A stretch of DNA of 64,000 bases from Mesorhizobium sp. (GTDB lineage Bacteria > Pseudomonadota > Alphaproteobacteria > Rhizobiales > Rhizobiaceae): positions 1 to 64,000 of the forward strand of contig SAQG01000003.1 of the NCBI GenBank assembly GCA_004020315.1, read 5' to 3'. The notes under the pieces were generated by a model that worked only from the letters and a program-made list of their open reading frames with translations, was not told the origin of the DNA and did no database searches. Position numbers and translations under genes: made by a program. Of this stretch, positions 46,530 through 55,063 are shown piece after piece; position 1 is the stretch's first letter, and each line of letters begins with the position of its first letter.

Positions 46530-47300
46530 TCACCGACCAAGCAGCGACTGTGAGGTTGGAGATAGGCGCAGCGTTTCCGTGGGTCTGGCCAGGCCCGACT
46601 GCAATGCCTGCCAGGCCGGCGTCGCGGCAAGCGCGGCTTCAACGCTTTCATGGGCGTGGGTGCTGTCGAAACCGGTGACACTGATGAATACGTTTTCACC
46701 TGATCGCACCGGCAGGCGGGGAAAGCTGTTTTCGGCATGTTCGGTGACAAACGCAGCAAGTGGCCGCGCGGCAAATGCCGCCAGCGTGGGGATGGCGTCG
46801 GTTTCGAAGCGACTGGCGAAGTCGGCCTCGGCGCCGGGCCGCAGATGATGAATCTTGATGACAACAATATCCGACAAGCGATTGTCTCCGCTTGGCTTTT
46901 CGGAATCCGGCCAAGCCGCCCGTTGCGAATTCGACAGATCGAAGCCGGCGCCCGGCCATGCCGGTTTCAGCAACAGCACGTCGTCGGAGTCAATCATCGT
47001 GGCGTTGGCGGCGTCGCGCCAGGCGGCCCACACGGGTCCCTCGTAGAAAGCGGTCAGTGCATTTTTCCGCGCTTCCATCCCGTCGAAGCCGCGCAGCCAG
47101 ACGAACATGTCAGGCCGGTCGAGATCGCGGAACTGACCGATGATCGTCATCCCTGCCGCTTCCTGACCCTCGACCAGGTGACCGTCGAAGATGTCGATCA
47201 GCGTGTCGCGCCGGCCAGGTTTCAGCGTGTATTGCCTGAGTTCGACGATCGGCGAGGCGTCGAGGCTGGATCTCGACGGGGCATTCAGGGGCAGGTTCAT
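46530..47300 (-). CDS. NIPSNAP family protein
   Basis: A 256-residue protein with two NIPSNAP-type dimeric alpha/beta barrel (ferredoxin-like) domains. The first begins [20 protein letters not shown] with [20 protein letters not shown], and the second begins [19 protein letters not shown]. No catalytic residues can be assigned; relatives bind small molecules or haem-like ligands. It is divergent from a TetR gene with two operator palindromes between, which makes it the likely regulated target. Confidence 0.85.
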   Translation of the reverse strand: MNLPLNAPSRSSLDASPIVELRQYTLKPGRRDTLIDIFDGHLVEGQEAAGMTIIGQFRDLDRPDMFVWLRGFDGMEARKNALTAFYEGPVWAAWRDAANATMIDSDDVLLLKPAWPGAGFDLSNSQRAAWPDSEKPSGDNRLSDIVVIKIHHLRPGAEADFASRFETDAIPTLAAFAARPLAAFVTEHAENSFPRLPVRSGENVFISVTGFDSTHAHESVEAALAATPAWQALQSGLARPTETLRLSPTSQSLLGR

Positions 47301-47312
47301 CGCATGATCTCC

Positions 47313-47360
47313 AAAACAGGGTGTTCATCCTGTTTTATAAACAGACCGGTTGTCCTGTTT
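47313..47360. promoter_or_regulatory. two TetR operator palindromes
   Basis: AAAACAGG (47313-47320) is inverted as CCTGTTTT (47329-47336), and AAACAG (47339-47344) is inverted as CTGTTT (47355-47360). They lie 13 bases upstream of the NIPSNAP start on one side and 24 bases upstream of the TetR start on the other, so the regulator could repress both genes. Confidence 0.7.
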
Positions 47361-47383
47361 TGTCAATCTGCTATCGTGTGGAA

Positions 47384-48082
47384 ATGTCAGCAGAGATTAC
47401 CGCTCGCCCGAAGGCGCGGCCCGGCAAACGCACCAACGACCCGGAAGGCCTGCGCAAACGCGTGCTCGATGTCGCCGAAGCCTCCTTTCAGGCGCGCGGC
47501 TACCACGCTTCCAGCCTCGGCGACGTGATGGCCGCGGCAGGCGTCACCGGCGGCGCGCTGCATCATCATTTCCCGACCAAGAAGGCGCTTGCGCTGGCGG
47601 TGATCGAGGAGCGGGTCGCCGCGGCCATCGAAGAAACATGGATCGCGCCGGTACAGGCGGCAGGCTCGGCGCGCGAGGGCGTGCGCAGCGTGTTCGACGC
47701 CGTGGCGGCGGAACTGGAGCAACAGGGTTTCGTGCGCGGCTGCCCGCTCAACAATCTGGCGCATGAGCTGTCGCTCGCCGATCCGGATTTCCGCACTGCC
47801 CTTGCCGGCATCTTTTCGGCGTGGCGCCAGGCGATCGCCGACAAGATCAGGGCCGACCAGCAAGCGGGCAGGGAGCACGACACCGATCCGCAGCGCTTCG
47901 CCGCGCTCGCGGTCGCCGCCTATTCCGGCGCCATGTCGATGGCCAAGACGGCGCAGGAGTCTGGTGTGCTGCGCGATTGCCTGAACGCGCTGGAGCAGGA
48001 AGCTTCCTCAGCTTCATCATCCAACGGCAGAGCAGGAGCGAAGCGACGTCGCAGGGTGCTGCGGCAGCACAGAGCCTTGTGA
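47384..48082 (+). CDS. TetR/AcrR family regulator
   Basis: A 232-residue repressor with an N-terminal TetR helix-turn-helix (VLDVAEASFQARGYHASSLG, VMAAAGVTGGALHHHFPTKK) at about residues 27-70 and a helical ligand domain with a conserved GFVRGCPLNNLAHELS stretch, typical of the LmrA/YxaF subgroup. The C-terminus is Ser- and Arg-rich. The ATG at 47384 is chosen; an earlier in-frame start lies in the operator region. Confidence 0.88.
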   Translation: MSAEITARPKARPGKRTNDPEGLRKRVLDVAEASFQARGYHASSLGDVMAAAGVTGGALHHHFPTKKALALAVIEERVAAAIEETWIAPVQAAGSAREGVRSVFDAVAAELEQQGFVRGCPLNNLAHELSLADPDFRTALAGIFSAWRQAIADKIRADQQAGREHDTDPQRFAALAVAAYSGAMSMAKTAQESGVLRDCLNALEQEASSASSSNGRAGAKRRRRVLRQHRAL

Positions 48083-48116
48083 TGCCGGAGCGTCAGGCCG
48101 CCTCTCCCCTGCCGGT

Positions 48117-48704
48117 CTAATTCGGCAGCGGTTTGATGACCTCGTAGCCGACGACGCTTTCGCCGCTGGTGCCCTCGTCATAGCGCCTGGCCAGAACGGC
48201 TTGCAGGTCAGGCGCGTAGAGCGCGGTGAATTCATCCTGTGTCTTGCCGGCCTCGTTCTTGATCGTCTGCCTGACCGCGAGCACGTTGTATTTGCAGTCG
48301 CCCAGGCTGAACGTCTCCTTGCCTTTGACGTTGATCTCGAGCGTCTCGGTGCCCTTCGGCTGCTTGTTTGCTGCGAGGCGGACGAACAGGGTCTTGCTTT
48401 TAGCCCCAGCCTTGAGCGGAAACAGCTTTCTGAGATCGGAAAACGGGATCATGGCAAGCTGACCGGTCTCGCTGTCGCGAAACACCTCGATCAGGCCGCC
48501 GAACAGAAACTGCGTCTGCGGCGATTGGGATTGGTATTCGTTAGCAACCGACACCATTCCGCCCGCCGTCGGTCGAAACTCGCTGTGGATGCCGGGCCTT
48601 TCGAGAATGAAGCCGGCCTTGGCGGCTTTGGCGTCGATACACTCGGCACTGTGAGCGGCGCTCGCCAGGATGGTGAGTGCCGTGCCGATGGATATAGTCT
48701 TCAT
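48117..48704 (-). CDS. secreted hypothetical protein
   Basis: A 195-residue exported protein. Residues 1-19 are a signal peptide (ISIGTALTILASAAHS, then AEC). The mature part is strand-rich with several charged loops and two cysteines (C22 and one in LGDCKYNVL), which may form a disulfide. The family is not recognised. GAGG six bases before the ATG at 48704 supports the start. It is divergent from the phosphoesterase gene at 48832. Confidence 0.7.
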   Translation of the reverse strand: MKTISIGTALTILASAAHSAECIDAKAAKAGFILERPGIHSEFRPTAGGMVSVANEYQSQSPQTQFLFGGLIEVFRDSETGQLAMIPFSDLRKLFPLKAGAKSKTLFVRLAANKQPKGTETLEINVKGKETFSLGDCKYNVLAVRQTIKNEAGKTQDEFTALYAPDLQAVLARRYDEGTSGESVVGYEVIKPLPN

Positions 48705-48831
48705 AGCGTCCTCGTCTGCCCGCGCAAGTTGAGTCCTGACGCTGAAAGGAATGCCAGACCTGCGGCACCGTGTCGACATACCGTTCGAGGCAACTGGACG
48801 AAGAGGCGCCGGCTGTGCTGAATTTCACGCC

Positions 48832-49962
48832 ATGAATCGCATCTCGGCAGGATCACTCTCCCGGCGCCGCTTCCTGGCGCAGGCGGCCGGGTTTGCTGCG
48901 GTCGGCGCCGTTGCGCGACCGGCGCACGGACAGACCGGGCAGCGCATTCCGCCTGTCGACGCCACCTTCCTGTTCGTCGCCGATGTCCATGCCTGCCGCA
49001 TGGCCGGCGGACTGAGCCCCAATTGTCAGCAGGAAGGCAAGACCGACGCCGCCTTGCTGCGCAGTGTCGCCGCGTTGAACGGCCTTGGCGAGAAGGAGTG
49101 GCCGGCCGAAATCAACGGCATCGCCACCGGCCTGCGCTCAGCCGGCAGCCGCATCGGCAGGCCGCTCGGCCTCGTCGTCGGTGGCGACATGACCGACGAC
49201 GGCGGCGGCCAGGTCACCCAGCCCAGCGAAGGCACGCAGCTGCTCCAGTTCAGCCAGCGTTACCAGCAGGGCGTCGGCCCCGATCGCGTGCATGTGCCGG
49301 TTTATGTCGGGCTCGGCAACCACGATCTCGACCAGAACGGTCCGCCGAACCACGTCGACTGGTATCGCCGCGAAATGCGCGATTATGTCGAGGTCAATCA
49401 TCGCGCCGGCGTGTTCTTCAAGCCGCCGGTGCCGGCGACCAGTTACGATGTCGACACCGACTGCTACTCATGGGACTGGGGCGGCCTGCATCTCGTCCAG
49501 ACGCATCGTTTTGCCGGCGACACCGGCCACGGCGCGGTCTCCAGCCTGCCATGGCTGAAGCAGGATCTGGCGACCTATGCAGCGGACGGCCGCCCCGTCG
49601 TCCTGTTCCAGCACTATGGTTGGGATGTTTTCTCGATCGAACGGTGGGATGCCGCCAAAGGAACTTTCGACGATGACGGTACGGGTCCGCCGCATTGGTG
49701 GAGCGAAGCGGACCGGCAGGCATTGCTGGCGGCGCTGAAGAGCTACAACGTCATCGGCATCTTCCATGGCCACCAGCACGAGACATCGATGATCTACCGC
49801 GGCGAGGGGCTCGACCTGTTCAAGCCGAAGGCCGCGTTCATGGGCGGCTTCGCGCTGGCGCGGGTGACCGGCGACAGCATGGACGTGGTGATTGGCGAAG
49901 CCACCGGAGACCATGGCGAGGTCGCCTTCACCCATGCTTTCTCCAAGAGCTTGAAATTCTAA
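48832..49962 (+). CDS. Tat-exported calcineurin-like metallophosphoesterase
   Basis: A 376-residue secreted enzyme. The N-terminal SRRRFLAQAAGFAAVGA is a twin-arginine signal ending near residue 33. The catalytic dimetal motifs are DVH (FVADVHA), GGDMTDDGG, GNHD (GLGNHDLDQ), and GHQHE near the C-terminus, all intact. Substrates may be phosphomono- or diesters in the periplasm. The ATG at 48832 is preferred over upstream in-frame starts because it places the Tat motif at residue 10. Confidence 0.88.
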   Translation: MNRISAGSLSRRRFLAQAAGFAAVGAVARPAHGQTGQRIPPVDATFLFVADVHACRMAGGLSPNCQQEGKTDAALLRSVAALNGLGEKEWPAEINGIATGLRSAGSRIGRPLGLVVGGDMTDDGGGQVTQPSEGTQLLQFSQRYQQGVGPDRVHVPVYVGLGNHDLDQNGPPNHVDWYRREMRDYVEVNHRAGVFFKPPVPATSYDVDTDCYSWDWGGLHLVQTHRFAGDTGHGAVSSLPWLKQDLATYAADGRPVVLFQHYGWDVFSIERWDAAKGTFDDDGTGPPHWWSEADRQALLAALKSYNVIGIFHGHQHETSMIYRGEGLDLFKPKAAFMGGFALARVTGDSMDVVIGEATGDHGEVAFTHAFSKSLKF

Positions 49963-50031
49963 CGGCAACTGAAGCGAACAGCAGGCCACCTTAGCCGCTT
50001 CCTCATGGCCGTTGAAACGGCGGCGCAGGGA

Positions 50032-50211
50032 TCAGAGCACTTTCCTGAGCTTGTCCTTCATGTCGCCATAGGCCTTCTGCATTTTGCCGGCGATCTTATC
50101 AGCCGCGCCTTCAGCCTGGACGCGCCTGTTGCCGGTGGCCTTGCCGGCGGCTTTCTTCACCGAGCCCTTGAGCTGCTTGGCTAGGCCCGCTACCTGATCC
50201 TTGTTCACCAT
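50032..50211 (-). CDS. CsbD family stress protein
   Basis: A 59-residue, highly charged helical protein of the CsbD family (VNKDQVAGLAKQLKGSVKKA, AAGKATGNRRVQAEGAADKI). In Bacillus csbD belongs to the sigma-B regulon, and rhizobial members respond to general stress; the molecular role is unknown. AGGAG lies eight bases before the ATG at 50211. The upstream promoter (50246-50270) is an excellent match to the EcfG stress consensus, which fits the family. Confidence 0.85.
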   Translation of the reverse strand: MVNKDQVAGLAKQLKGSVKKAAGKATGNRRVQAEGAADKIAGKMQKAYGDMKDKLRKVL

Positions 50212-50245
50212 AGCCGCATCTCCTGGGATTAATCTGCCGTTGGGA

Positions 50246-50270
50246 AACGGACAGCTGGGTTTTCGGTTCC
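50246..50270 (-). promoter_or_regulatory. EcfG/RpoE2-type promoter of csbD
   Basis: On the minus strand GGAAC (50270-50266) is followed after 16 bases by CGTT (50249-50246), the full consensus. The start codon at 50211 would lie about 27 bases from the transcript start. Confidence 0.75.
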
Positions 50271-50570
50271 GGAGCCTGGCCTCGCGGACATCAACGAGGC
50301 CACGGCCTTGCCCCAGACCGCCGGGGCTAGGGGCGATCGCTACTCGCCATAAAAAGAACGCCCCTCGCGCGTTTTATTGCGCGGGAGGCGTCCTTTGTGT
50401 CAGTCTTTCCTGAGATTGCTCTCATGAACTTCTGACGACACTCAAAATGCACGGATGCCAAAATGGTTCCCGGCAGGTGTAATTTTTTTACGGCTGACCC
50501 TGGCCTGTTCGGCGCCAGGTGCTGCGCAGTCACGCTTGCGGCGACCAATCCACCGGGGCGAAAGCAAAAA

Positions 50571-50599
50571 TTGACACGGCGCTAAAAGAAGTCTATAAG
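50571..50599 (+). promoter_or_regulatory. sigma-70 promoter of cspA
   Basis: TTGACA (50571-50576), a 17-base spacer, and TATAAG (50594-50599). The transcript would have a leader of about 140 bases before the cold-shock ATG, as in other cspA genes whose leaders fold as thermosensors. Confidence 0.75.
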
Positions 50600-50744
50600 C
50601 AGTTTGTCGATATTTGTTTGACCGACTTTTGTTATCCGCGTGTCTAGGCGCGCCTTTGACGAACTTCCCCCATCAAAATCGAGACAAACGTTGTTATGCA
50701 TTCGCATGACTGCGAACGAATATTTGCCATGGAAAGGGTTCGTT

Positions 50745-50954
50745 ATGAGCACAGGCACAGTTAAATGGTTCAACGCCACCAAGGGTTTTGGTTTTATTCA
50801 GCCTGACGACGGCTCTGCCGACGTTTTTGTCCACATCTCGGCCGTAGAACGCGCCGGAATGCGCGACATCGTTGAGGGCCAGAAGCTCGGCTACGAGATG
50901 GTCCGCGACAACAAGTCGGGCAAGATGTCCGCCGATCAGTTGAAGGCGGCCTAA
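50745..50954 (+). CDS. cold-shock protein, CspA family
   Basis: A 69-residue OB-fold RNA chaperone. The RNP1 motif GFGFIQ and RNP2 VFVHIS are intact, after the standard N-terminus [16 protein letters not shown]. It melts RNA secondary structure, notably in the cold. The start is the ATG at 50745. The long leader (from about 50606) is probably part of its control. A copy of the mosaic repeat follows 57 bases downstream. Confidence 0.95.
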   Translation: MSTGTVKWFNATKGFGFIQPDDGSADVFVHISAVERAGMRDIVEGQKLGYEMVRDNKSGKMSADQLKAA

Positions 50955-51010
50955 AACGGAATTCAGCCTCGCCGGTGACCACGGATGTACTGGCACTGGT
51001 GAATGGCGGA

Positions 51011-51102
51011 TTCCAGCGCATGACCCCGGAGACCTCGTTTCCGAAAGGATCATGCGCAGATAAAAAGTGCCAGCGCGTCCAAAAGGATGCGCGGCGCTCC
51101 AG
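51011..51102. repeat. intergenic mosaic element, copy C
   Basis: Block order is CCAGCGCATGACCCCGG, TTTCCGAAAGGATCATGCGC, AAAGTGCCAGCGCGTCC and AAAAGGATGCGCGGCGCT, the same blocks as copies A and B. It separates cspA from the small-gene run at 51322. Confidence 0.7.
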
Positions 51103-51145
51103 CGGAAGGTCAGGCAATGCCTGGCCTTTTGCGTTTGGGGCGCTT

Positions 51146-51189
51146 CAAAAATTCGAAAAGAGCACCGCAAAAATTCGAAAAGAGCACCG
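51146..51189 (+). repeat. 22-bp perfect tandem repeat
   Basis: Two identical 22-base units, each containing AAAAATTCGAAAAGAGCACC, lie in the leader of the small-gene run. A unit length not divisible by three and the position outside genes suggest no coding role. Confidence 0.85.
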
Positions 51190-51321
51190 CGCGTTCGCTT
51201 GAACGTGCTAAGAATGCTCCAGAAATTTGAATCCGACTGCCGTATTGCTCTGTGCGTGGTCCTGGTCGAAAGACCGGTCTCGCCATTTTTCGGCATTACG
51301 CTCCGAACCGGGAGAAAGACC

Positions 51322-51549
51322 TTGACCGCCACTTCGAAGAAATCCCGCGACCAGGCTGAATCCATGTTCAGCAAGACCCAGACCCAGTCCATGTCGCTCA
51401 ACCGCATCATTTCCGAACAGGATGCTGTCAGCCAGGCCCGGGAAGCCAAGACCGCGCGGCTGCGCGAATTGCGCCTGGAGAAGGAAGCCGACGAGATGGC
51501 TGCGGCCGCCGCGCTCCCCGTCTCGCCGAAGCGCGCGGGCAAACGCTGA
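51322..51549 (+). CDS. small basic hypothetical protein
   Basis: A 75-residue protein rich in S, K, R, E and A, starting at a TTG with GGAG seven bases upstream. The central MSLNRIISEQDAVSQAREAK and TARLRELRLEKEADEM should be helical. It is a paralogue of the gene product at 24679. No domain is recognised. Its TGA overlaps the next ATG (TGATG), so it leads a coupled run of four small genes. Confidence 0.6.
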   Translation: MTATSKKSRDQAESMFSKTQTQSMSLNRIISEQDAVSQAREAKTARLRELRLEKEADEMAAAAALPVSPKRAGKR

Positions 51550-51956
51550 TGGCCACCAAGCGCGTCCCGCAAAAGGCGATCGCCGCCGATTCGACCATCG
51601 CCGATGTCGTGGGAGCCCTCGACAAGCCGGTCGAGTATGTCCGGCGCGTGCTCGAAAAGCTCGAGCGCTGCAAGCGAGCCCATGGCGATGCCCAGGTCAG
51701 GCTCGGCGTGCGTGGCCGCTCCGAATGCCCGAACTATCTGATCGAGTATGTCCGCGAAAACGCTAAGACCCACGAGCGCGTCACCCATCAGGATGCCGCC
51801 TATAGCGGCAGCACGCATCGCGAGCTGGCGCCTCGGCACATCGAGGAGGCCAGGAACTGGTCGCCCGAGGAAATGAACATCACGGCGGTCTCGGCGCTGA
51901 TCGGCCGCCTTCGCAACCCGAATGCGCCATCATCGCGTTTCTCCGACGAGGATTGA
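51549..51956 (+). CDS. hypothetical protein
   Basis: A 135-residue soluble protein. The N-terminal part is helical (TIADVVGALDKPVEYVRRVL, EKLERCKRAHGDAQ), the middle has NYLIEYVRENAKTHERVTHQ, and the C-terminus has an SPEEMNITAVSALIGRLRNP helix. No family is recognised. It sits between two tiny basic or flexible proteins in a tightly packed run that also includes a cysteine-cluster protein, so a shared function is plausible but unknown. Confidence 0.6.
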   Translation: MATKRVPQKAIAADSTIADVVGALDKPVEYVRRVLEKLERCKRAHGDAQVRLGVRGRSECPNYLIEYVRENAKTHERVTHQDAAYSGSTHRELAPRHIEEARNWSPEEMNITAVSALIGRLRNPNAPSSRFSDED

Positions 51957-51957
51957 T

Positions 51958-52125
51958 ATGGCCATAAAATTTTCTGCCAAGGACCAGCCGGCGGCACCCG
52001 CTGCCACCGCAAAGCTGGCCAAGCCGGCCGCCGCGCCGAAAGCCGACGAATCCGCCGAGGACGCGACCGATCTGTTCAAGTCGCCGGCGGAAGCGGCGTC
52101 GCGCAAGACCAGGAAGAAAAAATAG
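51958..52125 (+). CDS. small hypothetical protein
   Basis: A 55-residue protein, one base after the preceding stop, of low complexity: alanine, proline and lysine repeats (AAPAATAKLAKPAAAPKADE), then ATDLFKSPAEAASRKTRKKK. The basic C-terminus suggests nucleic-acid binding or a flexible tail protein. The close packing with its neighbours argues that it is translated. Confidence 0.5.
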   Translation: MAIKFSAKDQPAAPAATAKLAKPAAAPKADESAEDATDLFKSPAEAASRKTRKKK

Positions 52126-52130
52126 CGCTT

Positions 52131-52514
52131 TTGCCGCGAAACGCCGACCTGAATCCCGTGGCGTCAGGGCTGCTTGCCTTGGCGAGCGCTGGGAATTTTT
52201 CCTCAGTGGAGGAGAGCGCCGCCCCTCGCTTCGATTGCCAGAGCTGCGGCGCCTGCTGTTCCTATTCATCCGAATGGCCGCGCTTCTCCACGGAAGATGA
52301 CGCGCAGCTCGACCTGATCCCGCAGAAATATGTGGCCGCCGACGAATCCGGCATGCGCTGCGACGGCGTGCGCTGCTCGGCGCTTGCCGGCGAGGTCGGC
52401 AAGTCGACCGCCTGTGGCATTTACGAAGTCCGTCCGGACGTCTGCCGCGCCTGCATGCCCGGCGGCGACGATTGCCTGATGGCGCGCAAGGCGCACGGGC
52501 TGCCGACGCTGTGA
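52131..52514 (+). CDS. YkgJ-type cysteine cluster protein
   Basis: A 127-residue protein of the YkgJ family, which binds zinc or an iron-sulfur cluster. The cysteines lie in CQSCGACCSYSSEW, MRCDGVRCSAL, STACGIYEVRPDVCRACMPG and DDCLM, the usual eight-cysteine pattern. The biochemical role is not established. The TTG at 52131 is five bases after the preceding stop; a later start would also keep the cluster intact. Confidence 0.8.
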   Translation: MPRNADLNPVASGLLALASAGNFSSVEESAAPRFDCQSCGACCSYSSEWPRFSTEDDAQLDLIPQKYVAADESGMRCDGVRCSALAGEVGKSTACGIYEVRPDVCRACMPGGDDCLMARKAHGLPTL

Positions 52515-52652
52515 TAACAGGCTCCGATAGTGTCTCAGTTTGAATTTCCACCTCGGGTGCGAAGCGGCCATCCCTTGTCGCTCGGCTGTTGAATGCCAGC
52601 GCTCTGCGGCCAGCAGGCCATCGGCGGCGTCCAGTAGAGACAGGCGGCTCAG

Positions 52653-54086
52653 TCACTGGGTCAGCCTGTTTTTGTAGATCAGGCCATCTTTCATGATGAT
52701 TTTGAAGTTGTCGGCAGGATCGGCCACCAGGTCGAGGTTCTCGAGCGGATTGCCTTCGACGAGCAGGAGGTCCGCGAGCGCGCCTTCTTCGATCACGCCG
52801 AGTTTTCCCGGATAGGGGTTGCGAAGGCCCGACAGCGCGAGCAACTCGGCATTGGTCCCGGTCGCCATGACGAGCGCTTCGGCAGGCGTGTACCAACGCA
52901 GAAGCGATGCCAGGATTGCCCCCTGCTGCTTCGCCAACGCGCGGGAGAACAGGACATCGGTGCCCCATGCCGTCTTGATCTTGTATTTCTTCGCGAGTTC
53001 GTAGGTCCTGCCGATCCCCGGCCACACCTCATCGGCCTTGGCTCGCTCGACCGAACCCTTTTGGAGGCCTGTCCTCATCAATTCGGGAAGCGGCTGCAAG
53101 CTCAGCCAAATGTCCTTTTCGGCGATCAGCTTGGCGGTTGCCTCGTCCATGAGGAAGCCGTGTTCGATGCACTTAACACCAGCCGCGATAGCCTTCCGGA
53201 TAGCATCTGAGGTGAAGGCGTGCGCGGCGACGTAGGTGCCCCAATTCTCGGCAATTTCAACGGCGGCCCGCAGTTCGGGCTCGGTGAAGGTGGTGACGTC
53301 GAGCGGGCTGTGGGGCGAAGACACGCCGCCGCCCGCTGTCAGCTTCAGCAGCGCGGCCCCCTGCATGAACTGCTCACGGGCACGCAAGCGCACCTCGTCG
53401 GGGCTGTCCACGACTATGCTGCCGCCGTTCCTCTCCATGGGGGTGAACAAGCCGCCGATCGTCCGAGGCAAGTCGCTGAGCTGGCGGAAATCCCCATGCC
53501 CGCTGGTCACGGTGATCATGGCTCCGGACGGATAGATCCGCGGTCCCGCGATGATGCCTTGATCTATCGCGCGCTTGAGGCCGAACGCCGGCCCGCCCAC
53601 GTCGCGAACCGTGGTGAAGCCGCGCATCAGCGTGTCCGTCGCCTCGTCGCCGGCCGCAAGATTGGCGAAGCCGACGTCGCCCATCGCCTCTGCCGGGGTG
53701 GATGCAATCAGCATTGCGTGCCAATGCGCATCGATCAGCCCCGGCATCAGCGTTCGCCCGTTGCCGGCAATGCGCCGCGCGCCTTCGGCCGCGATAGGAC
53801 TTGTCGAAATCCGCGCGATCACGTTGCCCTCGACCAGCACATTCGACGGAGCCGAAAGTGCAGCGCCTTTTCCGTCGAAGATGCGGACGTTTTCGAAAAG
53901 CACGTCATCGGCGCTCGCGGTGGCGCAAAGTCCAAGCAGGAGAGCCACCGCAAGCATTTCTCTGCCAGAGCGAAGCATCGTGAAAACGGGGCGCGCAAGA
54001 AAGAACAACACAGCGGCGCAGGACACGACATGCGCCACGACCTTGCCTTTTGTCAGCTCCTGCGATCCAAAGGATTTGTGACGCAT
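52653..54086 (-). CDS. secreted amidohydrolase (metal-dependent hydrolase)
   Basis: A 477-residue amidohydrolase superfamily enzyme. The HxH pair is in PGLIDAHWHAML, further His ligands appear in YVAAHAF and CIEHGFL, and the Asp is in AWGTDVLFS, so the dinuclear metal site is complete. A signal-like hydrophobic stretch (MLAVALLLGLCATASA) lies at residues 44-59, and an alternative start at 53978 would place it right at the N-terminus, which I favour for export. Relatives include prolidase-like and aryldialkylphosphatase-like enzymes. Confidence 0.82.
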   Translation of the reverse strand: MRHKSFGSQELTKGKVVAHVVSCAAVLFFLARPVFTMLRSGREMLAVALLLGLCATASADDVLFENVRIFDGKGAALSAPSNVLVEGNVIARISTSPIAAEGARRIAGNGRTLMPGLIDAHWHAMLIASTPAEAMGDVGFANLAAGDEATDTLMRGFTTVRDVGGPAFGLKRAIDQGIIAGPRIYPSGAMITVTSGHGDFRQLSDLPRTIGGLFTPMERNGGSIVVDSPDEVRLRAREQFMQGAALLKLTAGGGVSSPHSPLDVTTFTEPELRAAVEIAENWGTYVAAHAFTSDAIRKAIAAGVKCIEHGFLMDEATAKLIAEKDIWLSLQPLPELMRTGLQKGSVERAKADEVWPGIGRTYELAKKYKIKTAWGTDVLFSRALAKQQGAILASLLRWYTPAEALVMATGTNAELLALSGLRNPYPGKLGVIEEGALADLLLVEGNPLENLDLVADPADNFKIIMKDGLIYKNRLTQ

Positions 54087-54439
54087 GACGATTTCCCGCT
54101 TCAGGAGGAGAGGTGGTCACGGCGCGAGGACAAGTTGTAGCTTATATGGCATCGGGGTCAAGAAGTGTTCCAGGCTGGCCACGTTCGCAGTGAATGGTCG
54201 TGTCGAAAGTAGGTCGATCGCGATGATGCCAGGGCTGGCAGTGCAAGGTTTGCCTTAGGAAGCGAGCAGACGATTCTGACGAAACGTCGCCTACGGGACT
54301 TAAAATTCCGCCGAGGGATTTCCGCTTTGGGTCGTGAGCCGAATTCGAAATGAGGCACTAACGGTCCTTGGGCTGGCTTGTGCCTGCGCGTTTCGCTGGC
54401 TACGTTGCCGCCGGCAGGGACAACGCCGGGAGGCCATCC
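54087..54439. other. intergenic region, no gene recognised
   Basis: Divergent spacer between the amidohydrolase and lysE-type genes. Open frames here have no ribosome-binding site and no protein-like composition. Confidence 0.35.
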
Positions 54440-55051
54440 GTGAGCATCGAATTCTTGTTGACGTCGCTGATTGTCGTGGCTTCGCCCGGCACCGGCGTTC
54501 TCTATACGCTGAGCGCCGGGCTTTCGCGTGGCGCGCGCGCCAGCATCATCGCGGCTTTCGGCTGCACGCTCGGCATCATTCCGCATATGGCGGCCGCCAT
54601 CACCGGTCTGGCGGCGCTGCTGCACACCAGCGCACTCGCCTTCGAGACGCTGAAATATCTGGGCGTCGCCTACCTGCTCTACATGGCGTGGAACACGCTG
54701 AAGGAGAGCGGCGGCTTGAACGTCGGGCAGGATGTCGCGCCGCGCTCGGCCGGCAAGGTGATCACCTCGGGCATCCTCATCAACATCCTCAATCCGAAGC
54801 TGTCGATCTTCTTCTTCGCCTTCCTGCCGCAATTCGTCAGCACCACCGAACCGCATGCGCTGTCGAAGATGCTGGAGCTCAGCACCGCCTTCATGCTTTT
54901 GACCTTCGTTGTCTTTGCCGGCTATGGCGTCTTCGCCGCCTCGATCCGCAGCCATGTCGTGTCGCGGCCGATGGTGCTGACCTGGATGCGCCGCACCTTC
55001 GCCGGCGCCTTCGTCGCGCTCGGCGCAAAACTGGCGCTGACTGAGCGATAG
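54440..55051 (+). CDS. LysE/RhtB family amino-acid exporter
   Basis: A 203-residue inner-membrane exporter with about six hydrophobic segments, starting at a GTG with GGGAGG seven bases upstream. The conserved VVASPGTGVLYTLSAGLSRG and GVAYLLYMAWNTLKES segments and SGILINILNPKLSIFFFAFL define the LysE family. It exports amino acids or related metabolites. Earlier in-frame starts are rejected because they would add a non-conserved N-terminus. Confidence 0.9.
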   Translation: MSIEFLLTSLIVVASPGTGVLYTLSAGLSRGARASIIAAFGCTLGIIPHMAAAITGLAALLHTSALAFETLKYLGVAYLLYMAWNTLKESGGLNVGQDVAPRSAGKVITSGILINILNPKLSIFFFAFLPQFVSTTEPHALSKMLELSTAFMLLTFVVFAGYGVFAASIRSHVVSRPMVLTWMRRTFAGAFVALGAKLALTER

Positions 55052-55063
55052 CGCCTGTCGGCG

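Noticed and set aside
50334..50395. Imperfect hairpin (ACGCCCCTCGCGC with GCGCGGGAGGCGT) between csbD and cspA
   Set aside because: It has two mismatches and no T-tract, and no gene ends nearby on the plus strand, so a terminator call is not justified.
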